From assembly GCA_963793845.1 (NCBI GenBank), contig CAWCBG010000002.1, forward strand, positions 868,001 to 932,000: a stretch of 64,000 bases of DNA, given 5' to 3'. Below are positions 38,934-47,271 of the stretch, piece by piece (position 1 is the first letter of the stretch; every line of letters begins with the position of its first letter). This DNA is from CAWCBG01 sp963793845 (lineage in GTDB: Bacteria; Acidobacteriota; Terriglobia; Terriglobales; Acidobacteriaceae). The position numbers and the translations under genes are program-made. The notes below the pieces were generated by a model. It was not told the origin of the DNA, did no database searches, and saw nothing but the letters and a program-made list of their open reading frames with translations.

Positions 38934-39997
38934 AGCCGCCGAAATTTCTTATATTCCTGTTCCTCTTGCTCGCGGTTGCCGCCAGCTGGTACTTCTTCTC
39001 CACCGACCGCACCAGTGACACCGTGCTGATTGGGATCGTCGATGCCAACCAGGTCATCGTCAGTTCCAAGATCATGGGCCGGGTCGAGAAGCTTTATGTG
39101 GATGAAGGCTCGAAGGTGAAGGCGGGCGACCTGATCGCGGAAATCGATTCCGGGGAACTCGAGGCCCAGAAGAACGCAGCACAGGCAACCATTAACGCCT
39201 ACGACTCGCAGGTTTCCTCCATGCGTGCGACAGAGGCGCAGACTCTGGGGGAAACCAACAGCGGCGTGGCGAACGCCAACGCTCGCCTCTCGGCGGCCAA
39301 GGCCACGCTGGCCCAGACGCAGGCTGACCTGGTCCGCGTGCAGAGCGATTCGCAACGTACTATGGCTCTGGCAAAGGCGGGCGTCGCCTCCGAGCAGGAC
39401 AACGTTCGCGCGGAGGCTCAACTCAAGGCGCAGCAGGCGGCGGTGCAAGCCGCGCATCAGCAGGTCGATGCAGCGCAGGCTGATGTGAAGACCGCCGACG
39501 CCCGGCTGCATCAGCAGCGCGCTGCCGCCAGCAACGTGGCCATGAACGAGGCGCAGGTCGCGAACGCGCGGGCCCAACTTGCCGAAGCCGAGACCCGGCT
39601 GAGCTACACAAGAATCTACGCGCCTGTAACCGGAACGGTGTCCGTCCGCGCTACACGCCAGGGCGAGGTGGTCAATCCTGGTGAGCCCATCGTCACCATC
39701 ATCGACTTTGGCGACACCTGGGTGCGTGCCGAGGCGCCCGAGACCGAAGGACGATTCGTCGCCGTGGGGGACAAGCTCAGAGTTCGACTTCCTGCCGGGC
39801 AGCCCATCGAGGGGCAGGTGATCTTCAAGGCCGTCGAGGGCGATTACGCCACGCAGCGCGACGTGAGCCGCACCAAGCGCGATATCAAGACCATCGGCCT
39901 GAAGCTGAAGGTCGACAACCCCGACGGCGCGCTGGTTCCTGGCATGACTGCCGAAGTACTGCTGCCGAAAGAGCTGGAGAAGAGGGCATCGCGATGA
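38930..39997 (+). CDS. HlyD-family membrane fusion protein
   Basis: 355 residues. Single N-terminal anchor (LIFLFLLLAVAASWYFF), a biotinyl-lipoyl-like strand pair (VSSKIMGRVEKLYVDEGSKVKAGDLIAEI), a long Ala/Gln/Glu-rich coiled-coil hairpin (about 75-205, many QA/AQ repeats) and a beta-barrel C-terminal part (ITRIYAPVTGTVSV... is spelled RIYAPVTGTVSVRA). It bridges an inner-membrane ABC-2 pump to the outer membrane or periplasm. It overlaps tetR and the next gene by four bases each. Confidence 0.93.
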   Translation: MKPPKFLIFLFLLLAVAASWYFFSTDRTSDTVLIGIVDANQVIVSSKIMGRVEKLYVDEGSKVKAGDLIAEIDSGELEAQKNAAQATINAYDSQVSSMRATEAQTLGETNSGVANANARLSAAKATLAQTQADLVRVQSDSQRTMALAKAGVASEQDNVRAEAQLKAQQAAVQAAHQQVDAAQADVKTADARLHQQRAAASNVAMNEAQVANARAQLAEAETRLSYTRIYAPVTGTVSVRATRQGEVVNPGEPIVTIIDFGDTWVRAEAPETEGRFVAVGDKLRVRLPAGQPIEGQVIFKAVEGDYATQRDVSRTKRDIKTIGLKLKVDNPDGALVPGMTAEVLLPKELEKRASR

Positions 39998-41046
39998 GTT
40001 GGTTCAGCGCAAAATCCGCGCCCGCTGCCGGTTGCGAGCCCGCGGCGAGCGGAGACGCCATCGTGGTCGATCACATTACCAAGAAGTACGGTGACTTCAC
40101 CGCCGTTGACGATGTCTCGTTCGCGGTAAAGCAGGGCGAAATCTTCGGCTTGCTCGGCCCCAACGGCGCGGGCAAATCCACGCTCATCCGCATGATGACC
40201 ACGCTGCTTCCAATCACCGCTGGGCGGGCCCTCATCAACGGCCACAATGTCGCCAAGGAACCGGATGCGGCGCGGCAATGCATGGGCGTGATCCCGCAGG
40301 CGCTAACCAGCGACATCGATCTCACGGTCGAAGAGAACCTGAACATTTATGCCAAGCTGTACGACGTTCCCGCGGAGCAGCGGAAGCGCAACGTCGGCGA
40401 GCTACTGGAAACCGTCGACCTGACTAAGTGGCGTCATGCGCAGACCAAGACGCTGTCCGGCGGCATGCGCCGACGGCTGGAGATCGCGCGCGGCCTGGTC
40501 CACAGCCCCAAAATCTTCTTCCTCGACGAGCCCACCACCGGCCTCGACCCGGTCTCACGCGTCGCCGTCTGGGAGATGCTCACCAAGATTAAGAACAGCC
40601 GCGACCTGACAATTCTGATTACGACTCACTACATGGACGAGGCCGACCGCCTGTGCGATCGCATCGCTATCGTCGATCACGGCAAGCTGGTGGCGCTCGA
40701 TGCACCCATCGCGTTGAAGGCCAGCGTGCCCGGATCGAACGTGATCGAGGCGCAGTTTACCAATGCGCCCGCGAATTGGGAGGAAGAGCTCCAGAAGCTC
40801 GAAGACGTAACCTCGGTGCAATCGCAGGCTGCGGACATGTACCGCATCCTGACCAGCAATGGCTCCAAGACGACCACTGAACTGGTTGAGCTGGCGGTGC
40901 GCCAGAACGTGCAGGTGAAGTCGCTTTCCGTGCAGCTCACTTCGCTGGACGACGTCTTCGTTTACTTCACAGGACGGCAGCTTCGCGATGAGCAGGTGAA
41001 AGCCTACAACTTCGTCATGCCTGACCGTCCGGGGATGCGCCCATGA
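39994..41046 (+). CDS. ABC-2-type transporter ATP-binding protein
   Basis: 350 residues. Walker A GPNGAGKST, signature LSGGMRRR, Walker B IFFLDEP and switch HYMDEAD are all present, followed by the C-terminal extension of DrrA-type ATPases (residues ~245-320). It overlaps the HlyD-type gene and the permease gene by four bases each, so all are translated together. Together with them it forms a tripartite export system for hydrophobic compounds; the substrate is unknown. Confidence 0.94.
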   Translation: MSWFSAKSAPAAGCEPAASGDAIVVDHITKKYGDFTAVDDVSFAVKQGEIFGLLGPNGAGKSTLIRMMTTLLPITAGRALINGHNVAKEPDAARQCMGVIPQALTSDIDLTVEENLNIYAKLYDVPAEQRKRNVGELLETVDLTKWRHAQTKTLSGGMRRRLEIARGLVHSPKIFFLDEPTTGLDPVSRVAVWEMLTKIKNSRDLTILITTHYMDEADRLCDRIAIVDHGKLVALDAPIALKASVPGSNVIEAQFTNAPANWEEELQKLEDVTSVQSQAADMYRILTSNGSKTTTELVELAVRQNVQVKSLSVQLTSLDDVFVYFTGRQLRDEQVKAYNFVMPDRPGMRP

Positions 41047-42158
41047 ACCGCATGATGGCGATCGTTGAGCGCGAGTTGCGCAAGTTCTTCCGCTCTCCGG
41101 CGCTGATGCTGGTTTCGATGGTCTTTCCGCTGGTGCAGCTGATCGTGCTGGGCAATGCCTTCGGCGGAAAGATTAAGGATGCGCGCCTGGGCGTGGTCGA
41201 CCAGGACCACGGCACGCAGGCGGTAAAAGTTCGCGAGGCCCTCGACGCGGTCGAGGCCAATGCCCGCACCTTTCGCCCGATCTACTACGACAACGACCAG
41301 CGGGCAGTGAACGACGTGCGCTCTGGCCGGATCGACGCCGCCATCATCATCCCGCCGGAATACTCGCGCCGCGTGTATGAGCAGAACCACCCGCAGATCG
41401 CCCTGGTGGTTGACAACACCGACAACTTTACCAGTTCTTCTCTGGAGGCGGTCTTCAGCGACCTGGTGAAATCGCTGAATCAGCCCGACGTCGAACCGTC
41501 GCGCATCGTGCAGCAGATTTCGCTCTCAACGGTCGAGCTCTATCCCTACATCGAGTATATGAAGTATCTGCTGCCCGGCTCGATTGCGCTGGCCATGTTT
41601 GTCTCCGTTATGATCGGCGGCGGCATGCTGTACATCGACGACAAGGCGCGCGGGGTGCATGAAGGTTACCTTGTCACGCCCATCACGAAGTTCGAACTGG
41701 TCTTCGGCCTGAACATCGCAGGCGCAATCAAGGCGATTCTCGCCGGAGTCGTCATCACAGTGCTGGGCGCGCTGCTGTCGGGGTTGGGCACAGTCTTCAA
41801 ACTGCAAAACGCTTTCAATCTTTTCCTGATGATCTTCGCGACGTCGATGGCGTTCAACACCATGATGTTCCTGATGATGGTGCGGGTGGAGGATCCGCTG
41901 GTGCCGCGCGCCACCTTCGGCATCCTGAATACGCTGCTGTTCTTTCCCAGTGGCGCCATCTATCCCATCTACGCGTTCCCCAAATGGCTGCGCGGCATCG
42001 CCTACGTTGATCCCTTCAGCTACTCGGTGCACGGCTTCAAAGCGATCCTACTGAAGGAGGCGGGCTTCAACGCCATCGCCGGCGATGTGGCCTTCCTGAC
42101 GATCGCCGCGGTGACGATGATGACGATCGCCACCATGCTGTTTAAGAGGACGCTGTGA
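41043..42158 (+). CDS. ABC-2-type permease
   Basis: 371 residues with one N-terminal helix (LMLVSMVFPLVQLIVLG), a large external domain (residues 45-170, including NDVRSGRIDAAIIIPPEYSRR) and five to six C-terminal helices. This matches the YhhJ/YbhR class of ABC-2 permeases. It pairs with the preceding ATPase and the HlyD-type adaptor. The start overlaps the ATPase by four bases. Confidence 0.93.
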   Translation: MNRMMAIVERELRKFFRSPALMLVSMVFPLVQLIVLGNAFGGKIKDARLGVVDQDHGTQAVKVREALDAVEANARTFRPIYYDNDQRAVNDVRSGRIDAAIIIPPEYSRRVYEQNHPQIALVVDNTDNFTSSSLEAVFSDLVKSLNQPDVEPSRIVQQISLSTVELYPYIEYMKYLLPGSIALAMFVSVMIGGGMLYIDDKARGVHEGYLVTPITKFELVFGLNIAGAIKAILAGVVITVLGALLSGLGTVFKLQNAFNLFLMIFATSMAFNTMMFLMMVRVEDPLVPRATFGILNTLLFFPSGAIYPIYAFPKWLRGIAYVDPFSYSVHGFKAILLKEAGFNAIAGDVAFLTIAAVTMMTIATMLFKRTL

Positions 42159-42266
42159 GAAAGCGCTGGCTATCAGCCAGACCAGATCGTCGTCGCCGCG
42201 CACGATAGCCCGTAAAAGGGGGACTTCCGTGACCCAACCTCATTTTGTGACAGGACAGACGCTGAC

Positions 42267-42569
42267 CTAACGCCCGAAAGCCCGGCCAATCGGTTTGACC
42301 TTAGTCTTGGCTTTTTCGGCCCAATCTGAACCCCTGTCGATCCAATCCTCGGCGTGATCGCTAAACTCCTCGACGGCATCTCGTGCGTCCTCATACCGGC
42401 GGCGGAGAGCGCGTCTCATCTGTTTGCCGGTCTTGGGCGCGCATAACAGCGCCGCCACCGCGCCAATGGCCAGGCCCACGAAAAGCAGGCCTAATGCCAT
42501 GCCGAAGTTCCCACGTTCCGAGGATTGGTAGTCGTTCTCCGTTGCGAAGTCGTTCAGTTCATCGCTCAT
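42267..42569 (-). CDS. YtxH-domain protein
   Basis: 100 residues. A polar N-terminus, one hydrophobic segment (FGMALGLLFVGLAIGAVAALL, 22-42) and then APKTGKQMRRALRRRYEDARDAV, the typical YtxH motif. A charged tail follows. YtxH proteins are small stress-associated membrane proteins. AGGAGG precedes the ATG closely. It converges with the permease gene and has no partner genes nearby. Confidence 0.88.
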   Translation of the reverse strand: MSDELNDFATENDYQSSERGNFGMALGLLFVGLAIGAVAALLCAPKTGKQMRRALRRRYEDARDAVEEFSDHAEDWIDRGSDWAEKAKTKVKPIGRAFGR

Positions 42570-42892
42570 CTCATCCTCCTGAAAATATCCTATCTGTTTT
42601 ACGAAGTTCCGTAAGGGCCAAGGAGTTGTACAGGGCCGGGTGCAATGTCCGGACTTCTCACGGCATCGAAAAATGACTGTAAGTTATTCGACGGCAAAGA
42701 GGACAGGCAAATCGCTGTTTTTCTCCCGCCGTGCGGGCTGCACTTCCCGGATCTTGCTGCTCCGATTTCTCAACCTGCCGCCCCTGCATGTAAAATCAAC
42801 TGTTTACCAATGCGAGCCGCGCGTTCCTGGCGTTGTTCCAGCCTCGGCTTCCCGAAGTTCTAAGGAATACACAAACAAGAGGAGTTTTTCGT
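42570..42892. other. Upstream region of efp
   Basis: A 323-base divergent interval between the YtxH gene and efp, without a convincing gene. It should carry the efp promoter; no regulatory element was recognised. Confidence 0.35.
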
Positions 42893-43453
42893 ATGGCAAT
42901 TCCTGCCACACAACTGCGTCCGGGCATGGTGATCAAGCACAACAACGATCTGCATTCGGTGTTCAGCGTGGAACACCGCACACCTGGCAACCTGCGCGCC
43001 TTCATCCAGGCCAAACTGCGCAACCTTCGCACCGGAGCCATGTTCGAGCACCGCTTCCGCTCCGGCGACGCGATCGAGAAAATCGTCGTCGACGAAGTGC
43101 AGATGGAGTTTCTCTACTCCGATGGCGACGACTATTACTTTATGAATACCGAGAACTACGAGCAGCTTCACCTGAACAAAGATATCCTCGGCGACGCAGT
43201 CGATTATCTGATCGCGAATCTGCAGATTAAGGTAGAGTTCTTCGACGGCAAGGCGGTCGGCATCGAGCTGCCCCAGACGGTTGAGCTCACGGTGGTGGAG
43301 ACCGAGCCGGGCCTGAAGTCGGCTACCGCCAGCAGCGTCACCAAACCGGCCAAGACCGAGACCGGGCTGGTGGTGCAAGTCCCCCCCTTCATCAATGAAG
43401 GTGAGAAGATACGGGTAGATACGTCGGAGGGTGCCTACTTGTCACGTGCGTAG
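42893..43453 (+). CDS. efp: Elongation factor P
   Basis: 186 residues from ATG 42893 (AGAGGAG upstream). Three beta-barrel domains; domain I begins MAIPATQLRPGMVIKHNNDLHSV. EF-P enters the E-site of stalled ribosomes and speeds polyproline synthesis. The loop that carries the modified Lys or Arg in other bacteria (PGKGQA in E. coli, K34) reads TPGNLRAF here, with Asn33 at that place, so the usual lysylation or rhamnosylation cannot occur. The rest (DAVDYLIANLQIKVEFFDGKAVGIELPQTVELTVVETEPG) is canonical. It lies alone. Confidence 0.96.
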   Translation: MAIPATQLRPGMVIKHNNDLHSVFSVEHRTPGNLRAFIQAKLRNLRTGAMFEHRFRSGDAIEKIVVDEVQMEFLYSDGDDYYFMNTENYEQLHLNKDILGDAVDYLIANLQIKVEFFDGKAVGIELPQTVELTVVETEPGLKSATASSVTKPAKTETGLVVQVPPFINEGEKIRVDTSEGAYLSRA

Positions 43454-43587
43454 CTTGGCTACGCCTTGTGCCGTTGTTAAGGGCAAAATGCATACCCTCG
43501 CAGACAAAAGTCCGCGAGGGTGACAAAAGAAACGAACCCGACGGGCACGCTAAGCAGGCTGCGGGAGAATGCGAGCCGTCCGGCTTC

Positions 43588-44283
43588 TTACTCGACGTGT
43601 TTCCCTCCCTTGCTGTCAAGGAGAGAGGCCAGAGACGAACCAGCAGCCGTGGGTTTCACACCGCCGGAGACGATCTCCTTCGCGCTCACCTCTTTTCCGT
43701 ATAGCCGTTCGTTGGCTTTGCTGTCCGGTTCAAGCGAGGCGCCGTCGAGCGAAACGCCGGCGAAGAGTCCCGAGGAGCGGGCGTAGGTCAACATGTCGGC
43801 CGTACTGCTCATTGTGCCGGTTGATGCTCCTGGGCCAGCGGCCGCACTGACATCGGTGCCCACCTTCACTTTGCCGCTCAGCACTTTCTCCGCGGCAGTG
43901 GATGTCATAACGGCAATCACGATGTCACTAGACTTGCCACCGACCTGAAAACCGGCACTGGCGCCGCCGATGTCGTACATGGCAGGCGGTGACCACCTAC
44001 CGGTAAAGCCATTGCCCTCGCGGCATGAGATGGGGCCACGTCCACCGGTTCCGCCAATGCCTACAGCAAATTTCTTCACGCTGGGAAGGATAATGAGGCA
44101 ATCAGCTTTTTCCAGCACCGTGTGCGGAACACTATTAGTGGACAGCATGGCCTGTAAAACTGTGGCGGCATTGCGGAGGGTTTCTTCGTCATCCGCCTTG
44201 CTGGCACCCCATACAGGCAGGGTAACCAGCAGGAGAACGAAGGACACGAGCAAAAACGGCACAACTTTCTTGGTACGTAGCAT
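43588..44283 (-). CDS. SYLF-domain lipid-binding protein
   Basis: 231 residues with signal sequence (VVPFLLVSFVLLLVTLPVWGAS) and then the Ysc84/SYLF domain: LEKADCLIILPSVKKFAVGIGGTGGRG, YDIGGASAGFQVGGKSSDIVIAVM and TYARSSGLFAGVSLDGASLEPD. SYLF proteins bind phosphoinositides or other lipids in eukaryotes; in bacteria they are exported, with unknown target. It has no neighbours in an operon. Confidence 0.92.
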   Translation of the reverse strand: MLRTKKVVPFLLVSFVLLLVTLPVWGASKADDEETLRNAATVLQAMLSTNSVPHTVLEKADCLIILPSVKKFAVGIGGTGGRGPISCREGNGFTGRWSPPAMYDIGGASAGFQVGGKSSDIVIAVMTSTAAEKVLSGKVKVGTDVSAAAGPGASTGTMSSTADMLTYARSSGLFAGVSLDGASLEPDSKANERLYGKEVSAKEIVSGGVKPTAAGSSLASLLDSKGGKHVE

Positions 44284-44467
44284 AGCGATTCAATCCTCCA
44301 TCTTGTGGCTAATCGTTTGGGGCCCCCGGCGTGTCGGAAGGGCAAAGAAGTGGCATGAGCACCATATCACTGTTCGGCCAAATGCGAAAGGGCCTGCGGG
44401 CCGCGCTGGGGATCCTGTTCGAAGGTTGCGCCGGCACGGTAGCGCGTTTATCTTGAACCTTGCCAAT

Positions 44468-44755
44468 ATGAGTCACGATCGGGAAACCCGCCGTTATATA
44501 GTCTCAGGACGCGTGCAAGGCGTAGGCTTCCGCTGGTTTGTCGAGCGGGAAGCAACCCTGATCGGCCTGAAGGGCTGGGTGCGCAACCGCGAAAACGGAG
44601 ACGTCGAAGTGATGGCCACCGGCAGTTGCGAGCAGCACAGTACATTGCGCCGCAAGCTGCAGGAGGGCCCGCGCGCGGCTCGTGTCGAGACGGTTCATGA
44701 AACCTCCGCGCCGTTGCTGGAAGCCAATTCGTTTCATATCGAAGGAGTCTGGTAG
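44468..44755 (+). CDS. acyP: Acylphosphatase
   Basis: 95 residues from ATG 44468, the family's standard length. It hydrolyses carboxyl-phosphate bonds. The catalytic Arg lies in GRVQGVGFRWFVEREA and the catalytic Asn in WVRNRENGDVEV. A cytosolic small enzyme. It is followed two bases later by apt, so the two are probably co-transcribed. A longer frame extends upstream but the family begins here. Confidence 0.95.
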   Translation: MSHDRETRRYIVSGRVQGVGFRWFVEREATLIGLKGWVRNRENGDVEVMATGSCEQHSTLRRKLQEGPRAARVETVHETSAPLLEANSFHIEGVW

Positions 44756-44757
44756 AC

Positions 44758-45303
44758 ATGTCCTCCCACGCGTCGCACAACTGCGACGACCTGAAGAAGC
44801 TGGTCCGCGAAGTCCCGGATTTCCCCAAGCCCGGAATTCTGTTCTACGACATCACCACCCTGCTGAAAGATCGCCTGGGCTTTGCGCGCCTGATCGACGC
44901 ACTGACCGAGCACTACATCGACAAGGACATCGAACTGGTGCTGGGCATCGAGGCAAGGGGTTTCATCTTTGGACCGGCTCTGGCTTACCGGCTGAACGCC
45001 GGATTCGTTCCGGTGCGCAAGCCCAAGAAGCTGCCTGCGGAAGTGCTGCAGTGGAAGTACGAACTGGAATACGGACACGACACGCTCGAAGTTCACAAGG
45101 ATGCCGTCAAGCCCGGACAGCGCATCGTCATCTGCGATGATCTGCTAGCCACCGGCGGCACCGCCAGAGCAGCCGCCGAAATGGCCAAGTCATTGGGTGG
45201 TGAAATCTGCGGACTGGGCTTCGCCATCGAACTCGACGGACTCAAGGGCCGTGAGAAATTGAAAGAGTACGACGTGTACTCGCTACTGCATTACGACATG
45301 TAG
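44758..45303 (+). CDS. apt: Adenine phosphoribosyltransferase
   Basis: 181 residues. Transfers phosphoribose from PRPP to adenine to make AMP (purine salvage). Landmarks: the N-terminal DFPKPGILFYDITTLL, VLGIEARGFIFGPALA, PVRKPKKLP and the PRPP loop IVICDDLLATGGTA. The start is two bases after acyP. It is a cytosolic dimer in the family. Confidence 0.96.
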   Translation: MSSHASHNCDDLKKLVREVPDFPKPGILFYDITTLLKDRLGFARLIDALTEHYIDKDIELVLGIEARGFIFGPALAYRLNAGFVPVRKPKKLPAEVLQWKYELEYGHDTLEVHKDAVKPGQRIVICDDLLATGGTARAAAEMAKSLGGEICGLGFAIELDGLKGREKLKEYDVYSLLHYDM

Positions 45304-45423
45304 CACTCAGCGCATAGCTTTTAGCTTTTTGGGGATAAGCAGCAATTCGCCGGGTGGCTGACTTTGTCCGCCGTTATCGTCGGGCCGAGCCCATCAATGG
45401 AAGGACTTCGCATATCTCCGCTC

Positions 45424-45813
45424 TCACCAGATCGTCTTTACCAGCGGACAATTCCGGATGCGCTCGTCGGCAGTGACCAGCAGCAATCCCTCTGCGCGCG
45501 CGGTCGCAGAGATGATGCGGTCCGACGGGTCGCGGGGAAAATCCTCCGGGAACTGGATCGTCAGGGCAGCGATCTCCCGAGTGATCGGAAGTACGACTAC
45601 GTCTTCCGCAAACCTTGCAATGGCACCATCGACTGTCCCGTAGATTTCAAGCTTATTCCGCTCGATGAGCTTGGCGATCTCGACGAGGCTGATGGCTGAG
45701 ATCGCCAACCCGCCGGAACGTCGAGCCCGTCTCAGGGTAGACTGCGCCGTGCGAGACAGCTTTCGCTCCTCCAATTGCGACCACACTAGAACATGCGTGT
45801 CGAGGAGGATCAC
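45424..45813 (-). CDS. PIN-domain toxin of a VapBC-type pair
   Basis: 129 residues. PIN-type acidic residues are at Asp5 (LLDTHVLVW), Glu45 (SLVEIAKL), Asp98 (DPSDRIISATA) and Asp116 (VTADERI), which together bind metal for ribonuclease activity. It overlaps the antitoxin gene by four bases (stop 45810, start 45813), the typical layout with the antitoxin first. The expected action is RNA cleavage when the antitoxin is lost. Confidence 0.93.
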   Translation of the reverse strand: MILLDTHVLVWSQLEERKLSRTAQSTLRRARRSGGLAISAISLVEIAKLIERNKLEIYGTVDGAIARFAEDVVVLPITREIAALTIQFPEDFPRDPSDRIISATARAEGLLLVTADERIRNCPLVKTIW

Positions 45814-46112
45814 TTCAGCATGTCCCAGTCTTCCAATGGAAATACCGGTTTCACCAAGTCATCTGGATCGCCGACGATCTTGATGATCCCTTTCAGTCTG
45901 CCGAAGAATGGGTCTTTCTTCTGCTGTTTGAAAGGAATCAGCTTCGCTTTCGGCGTGCCCCTTTTGGTGATAACCACCTCCCTGCCAGTGTTGCTGACTT
46001 CATCAATCAGGCTCAGACACTTAGCCTTAAACTCTGCGGCGGCAATCTGTTTTCCGCCCTTTACCGCGAGAAGTGCAGCCGGCTTTTTCTTCTTACTCGC
46101 CATTTTCGCCAT
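45810..46112 (-). CDS. Phd/YefM-type antitoxin of the VapBC-type pair
   Basis: 100 residues. The core motif AAEFKAKCLSLIDEVSNTGREVVITKRGTPKAKLIPF is the Phd/YefM DNA-binding fold; the C-terminal half (KGIIKIVGDPDDLV) should bind the toxin. A Lys-rich N-terminal tail (MAKMASKKKKPAAL) is longer than usual. A perfect palindrome sits just upstream. Pairing with the PIN toxin is by direct overlap. Confidence 0.92.
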   Translation of the reverse strand: MAKMASKKKKPAALLAVKGGKQIAAAEFKAKCLSLIDEVSNTGREVVITKRGTPKAKLIPFKQQKKDPFFGRLKGIIKIVGDPDDLVKPVFPLEDWDMLK

Positions 46113-46126
46113 ATGGTCACCTCTAT

Positions 46127-46140
46127 ATGACCATGGTCAT
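46127..46140. promoter_or_regulatory. Operator of the VapBC-type pair
   Basis: ATGACCATGGTCAT is a perfect 14-bp palindrome 15 bases before the antitoxin start, and half-site-like ATGGTCAC (about 46113) and CATGAC (46145) lie near it. Antitoxins of this class commonly bind such sites to repress their own operon. Confidence 0.6.
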
Positions 46141-46170
46141 CTTAGCATGACTATATATAGCTAATCCTTC

Positions 46171-46597
46171 CTAGAACGGCTCGAAGCAGTCGTAGTTGCG
46201 CTGCGAGATGATCTTGCCGTCGCGAAAGGTGAGGAACATGGCGAAGTGGGCGCGCATCTGGCCGCCCGCCGGGATGCTTTCGTAGGCGATCGCCAGCGTG
46301 CCTGTCCAATCGACTTCCAGCGCAACGTGGTCGCCCGCCGAGAGTGCGTGGCGGATCGCGTAACGCTGGCTCTCCATGACCTGAGCACCCCGTTCCGCCG
46401 AGCGGCGCATAGCGGCCAAATCGCGGTGCTCGCCGTTGGGGGCCAGCCGATTCGGGAACCAATCGGCCGTCGCCTCAGAATCGAAGAAATCCGCCAGCCT
46501 ATCGAAAGCTGGCGCCCTCTTCGATGCATTCCAGGTACTGCCGAGCGCGTTCCAGATTGCTGGGTAGGGTGCGGTTTCCATGCTGAGTGCTATCCAC
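46171..46597 (-). pseudogene. SnoaL-like (NTF2-fold) protein with one frameshift
   Basis: The long frame (from ATG 46581) carries DRLADFFDSEATADWFPNRLAPNGEHRDLAAMR and HFAMFLTFRDGKIISQRNYDCFEPF, typical of NTF2-like SnoaL proteins. Its first ~25 residues are unlike the family. In another frame GTG 46597 (GGAG upstream) starts MDSTQHGNRTLPSNLERARQYLECIEEGASF, which fits the family and stops at a TTT run (46504-46508). Dropping one T joins it to DRLADFF. The GTG overlaps the end of purN by eight bases, which supports coupling to it. Confidence 0.7.
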
Positions 46598-47189
46598 GAA
46601 TCACTCTCCGTCCCGCGATGTGGTACTCGCCTTCCAGCACGATGCGGATGGCTTCGCTATAGGCGATGTGCTCCTGCTCCAGGATGCGCGCGGCCAGCGC
46701 GTGATCGTCGTCGCTGTCGAGTACCGGCACGACCTTCTGCACAATGATCGCGCCGTGGTCCAGATTCTCGTCCACGAAATGCACGGTGCAGCCCGAAATC
46801 TTAACGCCGTAATCAAACGCCTGCTTCTGGGCGTCGAGTCCGGGGAACGCCGGCAGCAGCGACGGATGGATATTCAGGATGCGGTTCGGAAACTGCTGCA
46901 CGAACCAGGGCGACAACAGCCGCATATATCCGGCAAGGCAAATCAGATCGACGCGGTGTTCGCCCAACGTGGCAGCGACGGCGCGGTCATGCTCTTCGCG
47001 CGGCGTGCCTTTCGAGGGAATTACCAGCGCCTTCAGCCCCCGCCGCCTTGCCGTCTCGATACCGGGCGCGTCCGCCCGGTTGGAGATGACCACGGCGATG
47101 TGTGCGTCGAGTTTGCCTGAGGCGACGTTGTCGGCAATGGCCTCAAAGTTCGACCCGCGCCCTGAAAGCAGGATGCCAAGGTTCTTCAT
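46590..47189 (-). CDS. purN: Phosphoribosylglycinamide formyltransferase
   Basis: 199 residues from ATG 47189. Transfers a formyl group from 10-formyl-THF to GAR, purine synthesis step three. Motifs: ILLSGRGSNFEAI, VISNRADAPG, LAGYMRLLS, NIHPSLLPAFPG (catalytic His), GCTVHFVDENLDHG (catalytic Asp) and IIVQKVVPV. It is followed, with an eight-base overlap, by the SnoaL-like gene. A longer frame upstream to 47288 is unlike the family. Confidence 0.95.
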   Translation of the reverse strand: MKNLGILLSGRGSNFEAIADNVASGKLDAHIAVVISNRADAPGIETARRRGLKALVIPSKGTPREEHDRAVAATLGEHRVDLICLAGYMRLLSPWFVQQFPNRILNIHPSLLPAFPGLDAQKQAFDYGVKISGCTVHFVDENLDHGAIIVQKVVPVLDSDDDHALAARILEQEHIAYSEAIRIVLEGEYHIAGRRVIRG

Positions 47190-47271
47190 GAGCGAAACGC
47201 CATGATACGTTGCGCGATAAGGAATGTCAGCGGCCCGATTCCCTAATCCATCGGAGTCTGACAGGAATGGG

